Part shown: piece by piece, positions 1-7,389 of the stretch
How positions within the stretch are numbered: the first letter of the stretch is position 1
Layout: each line of letters opens with the position of its first letter
NCBI GenBank assembly: GCA_964426915.1
Contig: CAYRTD010000011.1
Coordinates: forward strand, 1-51,332
Length of the DNA stretch: 51,332 nucleotides
Direction of reading: 5' to 3'
Source of the DNA: CAYRTD01 sp964426915
Lineage (GTDB): Bacteria > Bacteroidota > Bacteroidia > Bacteroidales > GCA-2748055
Translations under genes and position numbers: made by a program
The notes under the pieces: generated by a model
Databases searched by the model: none
What the model was told of the DNA's origin: nothing
Seen by the model: the letters and a program-made list of their open reading frames with translations, nothing else

Positions 1-51
1 GAGAAAACTTCTCTTTTGAATAACACTAAATCAAGGTTTCGAACACTCAAA

Positions 52-76
52 GGTGGCAACCCGTGGAATGGGTGAA
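52..76. repeat. short copy of a dispersed intergenic repeat (family 2)
   Basis: This short stretch carries GGCAACCCGTGGAATGGGTG. Related words (GGCAACCCC, then AACCCGTGGAATGGATGA) occur inside the larger intergenic repeat at about 36.3-36.4 kb, so it looks like an internally deleted copy of the same family. No coding capacity is seen. Confidence 0.45.
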
Positions 77-77
77 G

Positions 78-186
78 GGTGATCGGTAATCGGTGATCGG
101 TGATCGGTGATCGGTAATCGGTGATCGGTGATCGGTGATCGGTAATTGGTAATCGGTAATTGGTAATCGGTGATCGGTGATAGGTG
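78..186. repeat. 8-bp tandem repeat, unit GGTRATYG
   Basis: About 13 head-to-tail copies of an 8-base unit (GGTGATCG with GGTAATCG and GGTAATTG variants). The unit length is not a multiple of three and there are no unique spacers, so it is neither a protein repeat nor a CRISPR array. A short piece of the same unit recurs at 36268-36284, next to another family-2 repeat. The array is expected to vary in length between strains. Confidence 0.85.
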
Positions 187-270
187 TGATCGTATCAGTA
201 TGTCCCATAAACGATTCAACGATTCAACGATTAAACCTATACCCGGATCTCCTTCAGTAACCCAACCCTC

Positions 271-352
271 ATAAACCTATAAACCTATAAACCAATAAAC
301 CAATAAACCTATAAACCTACAAACCTATAACCTATAACCTATAACCTATAAA
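271..352. repeat. 8/7-bp tandem repeat, unit AAACCTAT
   Basis: About eleven copies of AAACCTAT with AAACCAAT variants, shortening to the 7-base unit AACCTAT at the right end. The array ends two or three bases before the stop codon of the leftward thioredoxin reductase gene, so it forms that gene's immediate 3' flank. The rest of 1-354 (187-270) holds a few imperfect repeats of CGATTCAA and no gene. Confidence 0.8.
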
Positions 353-354
353 CT

Positions 355-1359
355 CTACCCAATAATACCTTCTTCACTAAGCCATCTTTCGGCATCAATA
401 GCTGCACGACAACCTGTACCGGCTGCAGTTACCGCCTGCCTGTATACGGAATCCATCACATCACCGCAGGCAAATACTCCGTCTACATTTGTTTTGGACG
501 TATCGGGGATAGTTTTAAGATAGCCAACAGTATCATGATCCAAAAAATCCAGAAAGATATCGGAATTAGGCTTATGCCCTATGGCAACGAAGAAACCCTG
601 AACATCTATTTTTCTTTTTTCACCGGTATTGACATTCTCGACAATGACGCCATTAACAGCCTGATCTCCTACTATTTCACGTGTAAGGCTGTCCCATACA
701 ACTTCAATATTTTCTTTTTTGAATACCCGTTCCTGCATGATCTTGGAACCCCTTAGCTCATCACGGCGGTGTATCAGGTAAACCTTTTTACACAGTCCGG
801 AAAGATAAAGTGATTCTTCCAGAGCGGTATCGCCCCCGCCAACTACTGCAACATCCTGCCCCTTATAAAAGAACCCGTCACAAGTAGCACATGCAGAAAC
901 TCCGTGTCCCATGTACTTTTGCTCAGATTCAAGTCCAAGGTATTTTGCTGTGGCTCCGGTAGCAATTATCAGCGATTCTGCTTCAATGGTTTTCTTCTCA
1001 TCTATCACAATCTTAAAAGGCCTTTTTGAAAGATTTGCTGCTGAGGCCATACCCCATCGGATATCAGCTCCGAAACGCTCAGCCTGCTTTTTAAAATCCT
1101 CCATCATTTCAGGACCTGTGACTCCATCAGGGTATCCGGGATAATTTTCAACATCCGTGGTAGTGGTCAATTGACCTCCCATTTGCATTCCCTGGTAAAG
1201 AACAGGTTGCAAATTTGCCCGAGCAGCATATATAGCTGCCGTGTAGCCTGCAGGTCCTGAGCCAAGAATCAGACAGTTTACTCTTTCAGTTTCTCCTTCA
1301 ATCTTAACCTCATTCTGAGATTCAGATTCTGAGTTTTCCATTTTTTTAAATAATTCCAT
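355..1359 (-). CDS. trxB: thioredoxin-disulfide reductase
   Basis: Cytoplasmic flavoenzyme that passes electrons from NADPH to thioredoxin. The 334-residue protein shows the FAD-binding GSGPAG motif at residues 33-38, the redox-active pair CATC at 157-160 followed by DG, the NADPH-binding GGGDTA at 174-179, and the second FAD motif ACGDVMD near the C-terminus. The order matches low-molecular-weight bacterial TrxB. The N-terminus is about 25 residues longer than usual and is acidic; a start at residue 7 (base 1341) would shorten it only slightly, so the extension is probably real. The gene stands alone, running away from queE. The family assignment is very secure. Confidence 0.96.
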   Translation of the reverse strand: MELFKKMENSESESQNEVKIEGETERVNCLILGSGPAGYTAAIYAARANLQPVLYQGMQMGGQLTTTTDVENYPGYPDGVTGPEMMEDFKKQAERFGADIRWGMASAANLSKRPFKIVIDEKKTIEAESLIIATGATAKYLGLESEQKYMGHGVSACATCDGFFYKGQDVAVVGGGDTALEESLYLSGLCKKVYLIHRRDELRGSKIMQERVFKKENIEVVWDSLTREIVGDQAVNGVIVENVNTGEKRKIDVQGFFVAIGHKPNSDIFLDFLDHDTVGYLKTIPDTSKTNVDGVFACGDVMDSVYRQAVTAAGTGCRAAIDAERWLSEEGIIG

Positions 1360-1592
1360 TATTCAATCTTTGATATGTTATATTTAAGTTTTTACATAAA
1401 CAAAATCATCCCCACAATGTTTGTAGGATGATGTCAGCCATTTCAAATAGCGTACCAATTCCGAAAGTTAATGAATAATGGCGGAAATGTATGAAAAGTC
1501 TTTGATATAGCATAAATATTCACTAATAATCAGTGAATTCACATGAACATGCTTCACTGACAATTCGTCATATCTAAATACTTCAATATATT

Positions 1593-2498
1593 ATGAAATT
1601 ACGTCTTGTGAAAAACGGAATATTTCCGGTATTGAGAAACCTTAACGGAGATCTTGTCGAAGAACCACTCAATACAGGACTCTTTCTCTCCGGCACTATA
1701 CAGGGCGAAGGCAAACTGGCCGGGATTCCGGCTTTATTTATCCGTACTGCGGGATGTAACCTAAGATGCTCCTGGATAGATGATGACGGAAAGATCGATA
1801 TTTGTGATACCCCACACTCCAGCCACGATGTCAGGGAATCTGAAGAATGGGAGGTGGATGATATAGTAAAACTCATTAAAATAAACCTTGGCAATATAAA
1901 GCATGTGGTTATATCGGGTGGTGAACCCACTACACAGCCAATTCCCCTGCTGACCCTGGTGAGTTCTCTCAAAAAGAAAACCGGAGTACATATCAGCATT
2001 GAAACCAATGGAGTGCATTATGTGCCGGAGCTTGCATGGAACGTCGATTTCTTTTTCATTAGTCCGAAATTAAAGTCCTCCGAGCCCACACCGGGAAAAA
2101 ACAAGCATCTTGCCAAAGCAGTAGATGACCATTTTATTCGTGATCATGCCCGGTTGCGAAAAAATACAGGAACCATACAAAAGTACATCAACGCATGTCA
2201 TAATCTGGAATCATATTATGGCGATATACCCGATACAGAGGCAACCCGCAGATCCTCAAAAGATTTTCAGATAAAATTTGTTATTGCCCGGGAAGAAGAT
2301 GAAAAAGAGATCAAAGAAGATTTTCTGTCGAATCTGGGGCTTTACAGAAACCAGGATATATTGGTCATGCCTCTCGGATCAAGCCCTGAAAAGACTTCCG
2401 AACATGCTGAAATTGCTGTCAGAATGGCTATAAAAAACGGCTGGAGATATACCAGCCGTGTGCATTTGAATTTGTTTGGTAATAAGGAAGGGACATAG
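1593..2498 (+). CDS. queE: 7-carboxy-7-deazaguanine synthase-like radical SAM protein (QueE family)
   Basis: QueE makes 7-carboxy-7-deazaguanine, a precursor of queuosine and other 7-deazaguanines, from 6-carboxytetrahydropterin. The sequence has the family signature SGTIQGEGKLAG at 33-44, GCNLRCSW around 54-61 and the SAM-binding VVISGGEPTTQP. The cluster-binding cysteines are oddly spaced: Cys55, Cys59 and Cys71 give CX3CX11C rather than CX3CX2C, with an acidic WIDDDGKIDI loop inserted. At 301 residues it is also longer than common QueE (about 210-245). No queC, queD or queF is adjacent. It could be a QueE variant or a related radical SAM enzyme with another substrate; the family is likely, the exact substrate unproven. 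Confidence 0.72.
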   Translation: MKLRLVKNGIFPVLRNLNGDLVEEPLNTGLFLSGTIQGEGKLAGIPALFIRTAGCNLRCSWIDDDGKIDICDTPHSSHDVRESEEWEVDDIVKLIKINLGNIKHVVISGGEPTTQPIPLLTLVSSLKKKTGVHISIETNGVHYVPELAWNVDFFFISPKLKSSEPTPGKNKHLAKAVDDHFIRDHARLRKNTGTIQKYINACHNLESYYGDIPDTEATRRSSKDFQIKFVIAREEDEKEIKEDFLSNLGLYRNQDILVMPLGSSPEKTSEHAEIAVRMAIKNGWRYTSRVHLNLFGNKEGT

Positions 2499-2510
2499 CC
2501 ATTAAGTAGT

Positions 2511-2647
2511 GTCTGTCCATAATGTCCAATATCTGCGTTGCTGCAAAAATTTTAAATCCTCGAATACATTAGTATACTGCGGTTTAAAATTTTTGCGTGC
2601 CTTGATCTTGAACATTATGATCCAGACACCCAACTTTATGGACAGAC
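2511..2647. repeat. dispersed repeat family 1, copy A (inverted ends GTCTGTCCATAA)
   Basis: A 137-base intergenic element starting GTCTGTCCATAATGTC and ending with the inverse of GTCTGTCCATAAAGTT. Inside is a perfect 14-base inverted repeat, GCAAAAATTTTAAA and its complement, so the element is largely palindromic. It is bracketed by the direct 8-mer TAAGTAGT (2503-2510 and 2648-2655), which may be a target duplication or the lead-in of the next partial copy. Related ends occur at 7.2, 16.6-17.0, 40.1-40.3, 42.8 and 51.3 kb. Confidence 0.8.
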
Positions 2648-2655
2648 TAAGTAGT

Positions 2656-2690
2656 GTCTGTCCATAATGTCCAATATCTGCGTTGCTGCC
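2656..2690. repeat. dispersed repeat family 1, partial copy A2
   Basis: The first 35 bases of copy A are repeated here almost exactly (GTCTGTCCATAATGTCC then ATATCTGCGTTGCTGC) and then stop, a few bases before the stop codon of the leftward permease gene. It is a truncated tandem copy. Confidence 0.75.
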
Positions 2691-2703
2691 AAAGTTATGA
2701 ATG

Positions 2704-5136
2704 CTACTCATATTTAAGTGTCTCTGCCGGATTTAATCTGCCTGCTCGATAGGTCTGAACAGATACGGTCAGGAAAGCGGCAATCCAGGCTGCGACAGCT
2801 GCAACAATAAATACCCAGATCTCCAGTCCCCTGCGATAAGGAAAATTGTTTAACCACTCGCTCAGTATATAATAAGATACAGGTACGGCAAACAAAATGG
2901 AAATCAAAACCAGACGGCTGTAATCTGAAGATATCAAACGTATTATCTGATACATTTCCGCACCCAGGGTTTTCCTTATGCCAATCTCTTTGGTTCTCTG
3001 CTCAACAGAGAAAACTGATAACCCAAATAATCCCAGGCAGGCTACCAATATCGACAAAAAGGTAAATATGAGCAATATGAGCTGAAGCCTTTTTTCCGTC
3101 ATATGCTGGTGTTCGAATTTCTGGGAAATGTAAGTTCCGTTAAATATTTTGTCAGGATAATAGTTTTGCCATATTTCATTAACCTTCTGGTATGCAACTT
3201 TCTTTTCAGTTTCGTCAATTCTTATGGTTATGTGATTATGACCTGAAAGAGACGAGAGCATTACCATGGGTTTAATGACCTCTGTAAGAGATTGAAAATG
3301 AAAATCCTCGGTTACTCCAACAATTTGCCCCCAATTACCTGATTCATTATTCGGGCCCGAGAGCACACCTATCTCCTCTCCAAGAGCATTGAATGGGGTT
3401 TCAAAACCAAACATTTTCCTCGCTGCATCATTTATGATATAATACATCGAGGTATCATTCATCATTTCGGACCGGAAATTCTCTCCTGCCAGCAAAGGAA
3501 TATCCAGAACTGGAAGATATTTTTCATCAATTGTATTAACAACAGGAAAAAAAGTTTTGGATACATTTCTTAAAAGATAGGGATTATCAGTATAATTTCG
3601 GTCGGTAGGGACAACTGCAGAACGAGAAACTCCCTTTATTTCTGACAAAGAGACCACATCATTTTTAAATGCTTCCCAGGAATTATAAACAGACCGGTCT
3701 TCCACTCTTATATCCAGCAAGCCAAAACGGTTATATCCCAGATCCTTATTGTTTAAATACTGTAGATGACGGTAGGCCGTAAGTGAACCGATGATCAGGG
3801 AAACAGATATAATAAACTGACCAATAACAAGAACTTTTCTGAAGGTTTGTCCCCCTTTGGGTCCGGGTTTTCCTTTAAGAACTTTTATCGGCCGGTAAGA
3901 TGAAAGAACGAAGGCAGGATAGATGCCAGATAAAAATGCAGTAAGCAACCAGACCAATATAATAAAAGGCACATTCCATCCTTTAAGCAACGATATGGCT
4001 GACAAATCTTTGTCCGTAAAATCTGAAAAAGCAGGAAGCGAAAGTTCAATGATTAAAATAGCTAATAATAAAGATAAAAAGCTGAAAAACAAAGACTCAC
4101 CGAGAAATTGCCTTATCAGTTTAGTTCTTGATGCACCGGAAATTTTACGAATACCAACTTCCAGAGCCCTGCGGGATGAACGGGCAGTGGAAAGATTCAT
4201 GAAATTAACACTGGCAATTACGAGAAGCAGCAATGCCACAAGACTAAAAATCCGGACAGAAGTTTTACTACCGGGTGTCTCCAACTCCCATGTCCTGTTT
4301 GAATTCAAATGTATATCAGTCACAGGTTTCAGTCTGAGTTTCATAAATTCCTGCGGATCTTCAATGTCCATTAGATTTCGTATTTCGGGACCAAAATATT
4401 TATCTACCATCTTTTGAAGATTTTTTTCCAGCACCCGCTGATCTGTTCCTTTCGCTAAAAGAATATAGGAATAATGGAAACTAGCCATCCAGCTGGTCAT
4501 CATCATCTCATGTTTGAGACTTTTAAGTGAACTGAATGATCCTATAATATCAGCCTGTATGTGAGAGTTGTGAGGAAAATCCTCAAAAATGGCCCTGAGA
4601 ATATAAGGCTTCATCTCCCCTCCGTAATTCACATTTATGACCTGTCCGATTTGTGGTTCAGGACCGAAATATTTACCGGCTGCGCTTTGCGACATTGCAA
4701 TACTGAAAGGTTCCTTTAGGCAGGTCTCAGGATTTCCTCTAATAAGTGGAAAAGAAAATATCCCGAAAAACGAACTGTCGGCATAAAAAATCCTTTCTCT
4801 GTATTGAGTATTTGAATCATCTTCAATGAATGCATCATCATAGGCGAGTCGCGTAAAAGTTTGTACACCGGGAAAATCAGCCTTCATCTGTGGAGCTGTG
4901 GGAGGCGAGGTAATAGGAACACTCATCTCCACTCCATCTAGAAGCATGTCTCTTTCTATCCGGTAGATTCTATGTGAGTTTTTATGAAATTTATCATAAC
5001 TCAGTTCATCAAAAACCCAGAGATATATAATGATTGAAGCAGCAAGACCAATGGCCAGACCAAAAATATTAATAAACGAAAAAAGAATGTTTTTTTTCAG
5101 ATTGCGCAAGGCAATGGTAAATAATTTATTAATCAT
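2704..5136 (-). CDS. ABC transporter permease, MacB-core plus two FtsX domains
   Basis: Large inner-membrane permease of the type common in Bacteroidota, 810 residues. The N-terminus (IALRNLKKNILFSFINIFGL) starts the first membrane segment, followed by a periplasmic MacB-core-like domain to about residue 250, an FtsX block of three membrane segments around 290-430, a second periplasmic domain, and a C-terminal FtsX block with the typical sequence EQRTKEIGIRKTLGA near 720. Such proteins work with a separate ATPase, often exporting lipoproteins, peptides or drugs, or acting as tension sensors. No ATPase gene is adjacent, so the substrate cannot be named. Confidence 0.9.
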   Translation of the reverse strand: MINKLFTIALRNLKKNILFSFINIFGLAIGLAASIIIYLWVFDELSYDKFHKNSHRIYRIERDMLLDGVEMSVPITSPPTAPQMKADFPGVQTFTRLAYDDAFIEDDSNTQYRERIFYADSSFFGIFSFPLIRGNPETCLKEPFSIAMSQSAAGKYFGPEPQIGQVINVNYGGEMKPYILRAIFEDFPHNSHIQADIIGSFSSLKSLKHEMMMTSWMASFHYSYILLAKGTDQRVLEKNLQKMVDKYFGPEIRNLMDIEDPQEFMKLRLKPVTDIHLNSNRTWELETPGSKTSVRIFSLVALLLLVIASVNFMNLSTARSSRRALEVGIRKISGASRTKLIRQFLGESLFFSFLSLLLAILIIELSLPAFSDFTDKDLSAISLLKGWNVPFIILVWLLTAFLSGIYPAFVLSSYRPIKVLKGKPGPKGGQTFRKVLVIGQFIISVSLIIGSLTAYRHLQYLNNKDLGYNRFGLLDIRVEDRSVYNSWEAFKNDVVSLSEIKGVSRSAVVPTDRNYTDNPYLLRNVSKTFFPVVNTIDEKYLPVLDIPLLAGENFRSEMMNDTSMYYIINDAARKMFGFETPFNALGEEIGVLSGPNNESGNWGQIVGVTEDFHFQSLTEVIKPMVMLSSLSGHNHITIRIDETEKKVAYQKVNEIWQNYYPDKIFNGTYISQKFEHQHMTEKRLQLILLIFTFLSILVACLGLFGLSVFSVEQRTKEIGIRKTLGAEMYQIIRLISSDYSRLVLISILFAVPVSYYILSEWLNNFPYRRGLEIWVFIVAAVAAWIAAFLTVSVQTYRAGRLNPAETLKYE

Positions 5137-5385
5137 AAAGTATTTTTTTTACTCAAACACAAAATATATACCATGAATTATATGTAATTAATTTATAAGT
5201 ATATAGCAGATTTATAAAGAAAGTATCTATGTTCGTTAGCGATACAACCTGCACGATAACGGACAATATTCATTGGAAAGTTAAAACCTAAAATGGTATT
5301 TATATAAAAGAATAGTATAAGATTTATTTTACTTTCGGAGATGACTCTGCAGCTAAAGAAAAAGGATTGTATATATTTGTATATT

Positions 5386-6219
5386 ATGGAAATAGGAAAA
5401 CTAAACAAACTCAGAATTGAAAGAGAAACGGAATATGGTTACTTCCTTGAAGACCAGGAAGGAAATGAGGTGCTTTTACCAAATGCCTATGTTGAAGATC
5501 AAATGATGCTTTCAGATGAAATTGAAGTATTTATCTACAGAGATTCTGAAGACAGGGTAGTGGCAACAACTTTAAAGCCATATATTCAACTCGGTGAATT
5601 CGCATATTTAAGGATAAAAGAAGTTAATTCGTACGGGGCTTTCGCGGACTGGGGACTACCTAAAGATCTGATGATCCCCTTTGCTCAACAGGCAGAACGG
5701 ATGAAAGAAGGTAATAGTTATCTGATCTTTCTTCTGAGGGATGAGCAAAGTGATCGCCTAATTGGCACCTCAAAAGTAAACAAGCATATTAAACGGAATG
5801 ATGCGGAATTAATACCCGGGGATGAAGTGGATCTCCTTCTGTATAACATGACCGACCTGGGAATGAATGCCATTGTAAATAACCAGTATCATGGCCTTAT
5901 TTTTCACTCCCACATACATAAAAATATTCATCCCGGTCATAAAATAAAAGGCTATGTGAAAGAAGTAAGAGATGACGGGAAAGTTGATGTTCTCCTCGAC
6001 CCCCCCGGTTACGATGAAAGCATTGAAAAAAATACCGACCTGTTACTATCAGCTCTGAAGGAAAATGAAGGCTTCCTTGATCTAAATGATAAAAGCACCC
6101 CTTCTGAAATTAGTCAAAGGCTGGGCATGAGTAAAAAAGCCTTTAAAAAGGCTCTTGGAAAACTTTACAAACAAAAACTGGTTGTTATTACCGAAAAAGG
6201 GATGAAGCTTTCAAAATAA
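5386..6219 (+). CDS. cvfB: CvfB-family S1-like RNA-binding protein
   Basis: Protein of 277 residues from the chosen start MEIGKLNKLRIERETEYGYF; a 15-residue upstream extension to 5341 is possible but does not match the family. Several OB/S1-like modules are visible: an N-terminal one ending near ADWGLPKDLMIPF, a central one, a third around GYVKEVRDDGKVDVLLDPP, and a C-terminal winged-helix part (SEISQRLGMSKKAFKKALGKL). This is the architecture of CvfB/YitL proteins, which bind RNA and affect gene expression in Firmicutes. A TATATTTG box at 5372-5379 lies only a few bases before this start and might give a very short leader; that is uncertain. Confidence 0.78.
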   Translation: MEIGKLNKLRIERETEYGYFLEDQEGNEVLLPNAYVEDQMMLSDEIEVFIYRDSEDRVVATTLKPYIQLGEFAYLRIKEVNSYGAFADWGLPKDLMIPFAQQAERMKEGNSYLIFLLRDEQSDRLIGTSKVNKHIKRNDAELIPGDEVDLLLYNMTDLGMNAIVNNQYHGLIFHSHIHKNIHPGHKIKGYVKEVRDDGKVDVLLDPPGYDESIEKNTDLLLSALKENEGFLDLNDKSTPSEISQRLGMSKKAFKKALGKLYKQKLVVITEKGMKLSK

Positions 6220-6552
6220 AATTGATCTCCGCCCTGGCCTTGCACTTCATCTTATTGCAGTACTCATAATCACTACCATAAAGTGTTTTGGAACCACTCC
6301 ATCCTCTTTTACCTATGTCAATAATGCATGTTTTGCCCCGATAACAATAAGGGCCCCTGGTAACCCAAAACAATCATAAATAATATAGGACTCATGACTC
6401 TTTATTTGTACGATAACGGACGCTTCTGTTACATATCCGTTCACTTTTATCCGCCTCTTAACATAGGACAAAACCCCGTTAATACCTGTATATGTGATTG
6501 TTATTCGTTTTGGTATAAGGCTTGTTATTTGGTAAGCAAGTTCGTTGAACAA
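6220..6552 (-). pseudogene. possible broken reading frame of unknown function
   Basis: Between cvfB and the next gene the minus strand reads as a 79-codon frame (6552 to 6313, with GYVTEASVIVQIKSHESY and IIYDCFGLPGALIVIGAK), and a second frame continues from about 6373 to 6188 with DIGKRGWSGSKTLYGSDYEY. The two overlap by about 60 bases, so a frameshift could join them into one protein of about 110 residues. I do not recognise the family. It could be a decayed gene, or chance open frames in a 347-base gap. Confidence 0.25.
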
Positions 6553-6566
6553 AAAATATAGAAGCC

Positions 6567-7028
6567 ATGAGAAAAAATTACATACATATCGTTTTAAGCC
6601 TGATTATTATTCTTGCAACTGTTACTCCGGATGTTTATGCTGACGGAAAAAAAGGTGAAAAAGAGAAAAAAGCTGACAAGGAAAAATCTGAAAAAGTTGT
6701 TACCGGGATCAATGCTGCCTTTGACTTGGAACTAAAATTTGAAAACTGGATGATTGACGCCGGCGAGTTCGCAGGTCCGGAGATCTTTTATGAAGAAGAC
6801 CTGATGCTGGAAAGCTGGATGACAGAATCAAAAGCTTTCATATTTGAAATCGAGGTGTTGGATAAAAAAATGGAATTCGAAGAATGGATGATTGAAGAAT
6901 TTGAAATCGAAGAACTCGAAATGGCAATGGACTTCGAAGATTGGATGCTCAGACCTTTTGTCTCCGATTCGAAAGAGAGCTTTACAGAAGAAGAAATGGT
7001 TCTTGAGAACTGGATGCTTAAGTTCTGA
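6567..7028 (+). CDS. exported acidic protein with five E-x-W-M repeats
   Basis: A 153-residue protein of unknown function. Residues 1-25 form a signal peptide (MRKNYIHIVLSLIIILATVT, then cleavage near VYA-DG), followed by a lysine-rich linker (27-43). The rest contains five copies of a short motif, [LF]-E-x-W-M-[ITL]: FENWM, LESWM, FEEWM, FEDWM and LENWM. The tryptophans are at 61, 84, 107, 126 and 149, so spacing is 23, 23, 19 and 23 residues. The repeated part is strongly acidic. I recall similar repeats in small exported Bacteroidota proteins, but no function is known to me. The next gene is 361 bases away, so it is probably transcribed alone. Confidence 0.7.
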   Translation: MRKNYIHIVLSLIIILATVTPDVYADGKKGEKEKKADKEKSEKVVTGINAAFDLELKFENWMIDAGEFAGPEIFYEEDLMLESWMTESKAFIFEIEVLDKKMEFEEWMIEEFEIEELEMAMDFEDWMLRPFVSDSKESFTEEEMVLENWMLKF

Positions 7029-7224
7029 TAAAACATCTAATGGTTTGGAATGTCTTTCCCAAATGTCCTTTTTACTCATTTAGTGCTGATCTAAACGGTT
7101 AATAATTTGTTTGTTTCACTCGCATCAACTTAACGCCCACCGAAAAATTTATCATTTACACAGATAACCTCCACATTTCCCGGCTTGTGCCACAAGGCGA
7201 CATGCTATTGTAAGCCCCCCGATA

Positions 7225-7262
7225 TTATAATGATCCAGACACCCGACTTTATGGACAGACTC
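7225..7262. repeat. dispersed repeat family 1, partial copy B
   Basis: A single end of the family, ATAATGATCCAGACACCC then GACTTTATGGACAGACTC, matching the right-hand part of copy A. The remainder of 7029-7389 holds no gene that I can see. Confidence 0.75.
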
Positions 7263-7329
7263 TAGCTATGGATTTGATTTCGAAACAGTAATCTCCCAAT
7301 TATGATATAATAATTTAATAAAATAAAGT

Positions 7330-7337
7330 TAAATTTG
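7330..7337 (+). promoter_or_regulatory. candidate -7 promoter box TAAATTTG
   Basis: TAAATTTG fits the Bacteroidota -7 consensus TAnnTTTG and lies 53 bases before the start of the esterase fusion gene. No good TTTG -33 box is seen at the right distance, so support is partial. Confidence 0.35.
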
Positions 7338-7389
7338 TCTGTAAAGTTCCAGGTAAAGCATAGGAAAACCATAAAACCATTCCTTCCAG

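Noticed and set aside
31..219. 62-codon minus-strand reading frame
   Set aside because: It is the translation of the 8-base tandem repeat and has no independent support.
78..352. CRISPR array
   Set aside because: Units are only 7-8 bases and directly adjacent, with no unique spacers and no cas genes nearby.
2511..2647. Decayed insertion sequence with transposase
   Set aside because: The copies are too short and no transposase-like frame occurs in or near any of them.
5193..5408. 71-codon minus-strand frame upstream of cvfB
   Set aside because: It overlaps the start of cvfB and its composition looks like translated AT-rich intergenic DNA.
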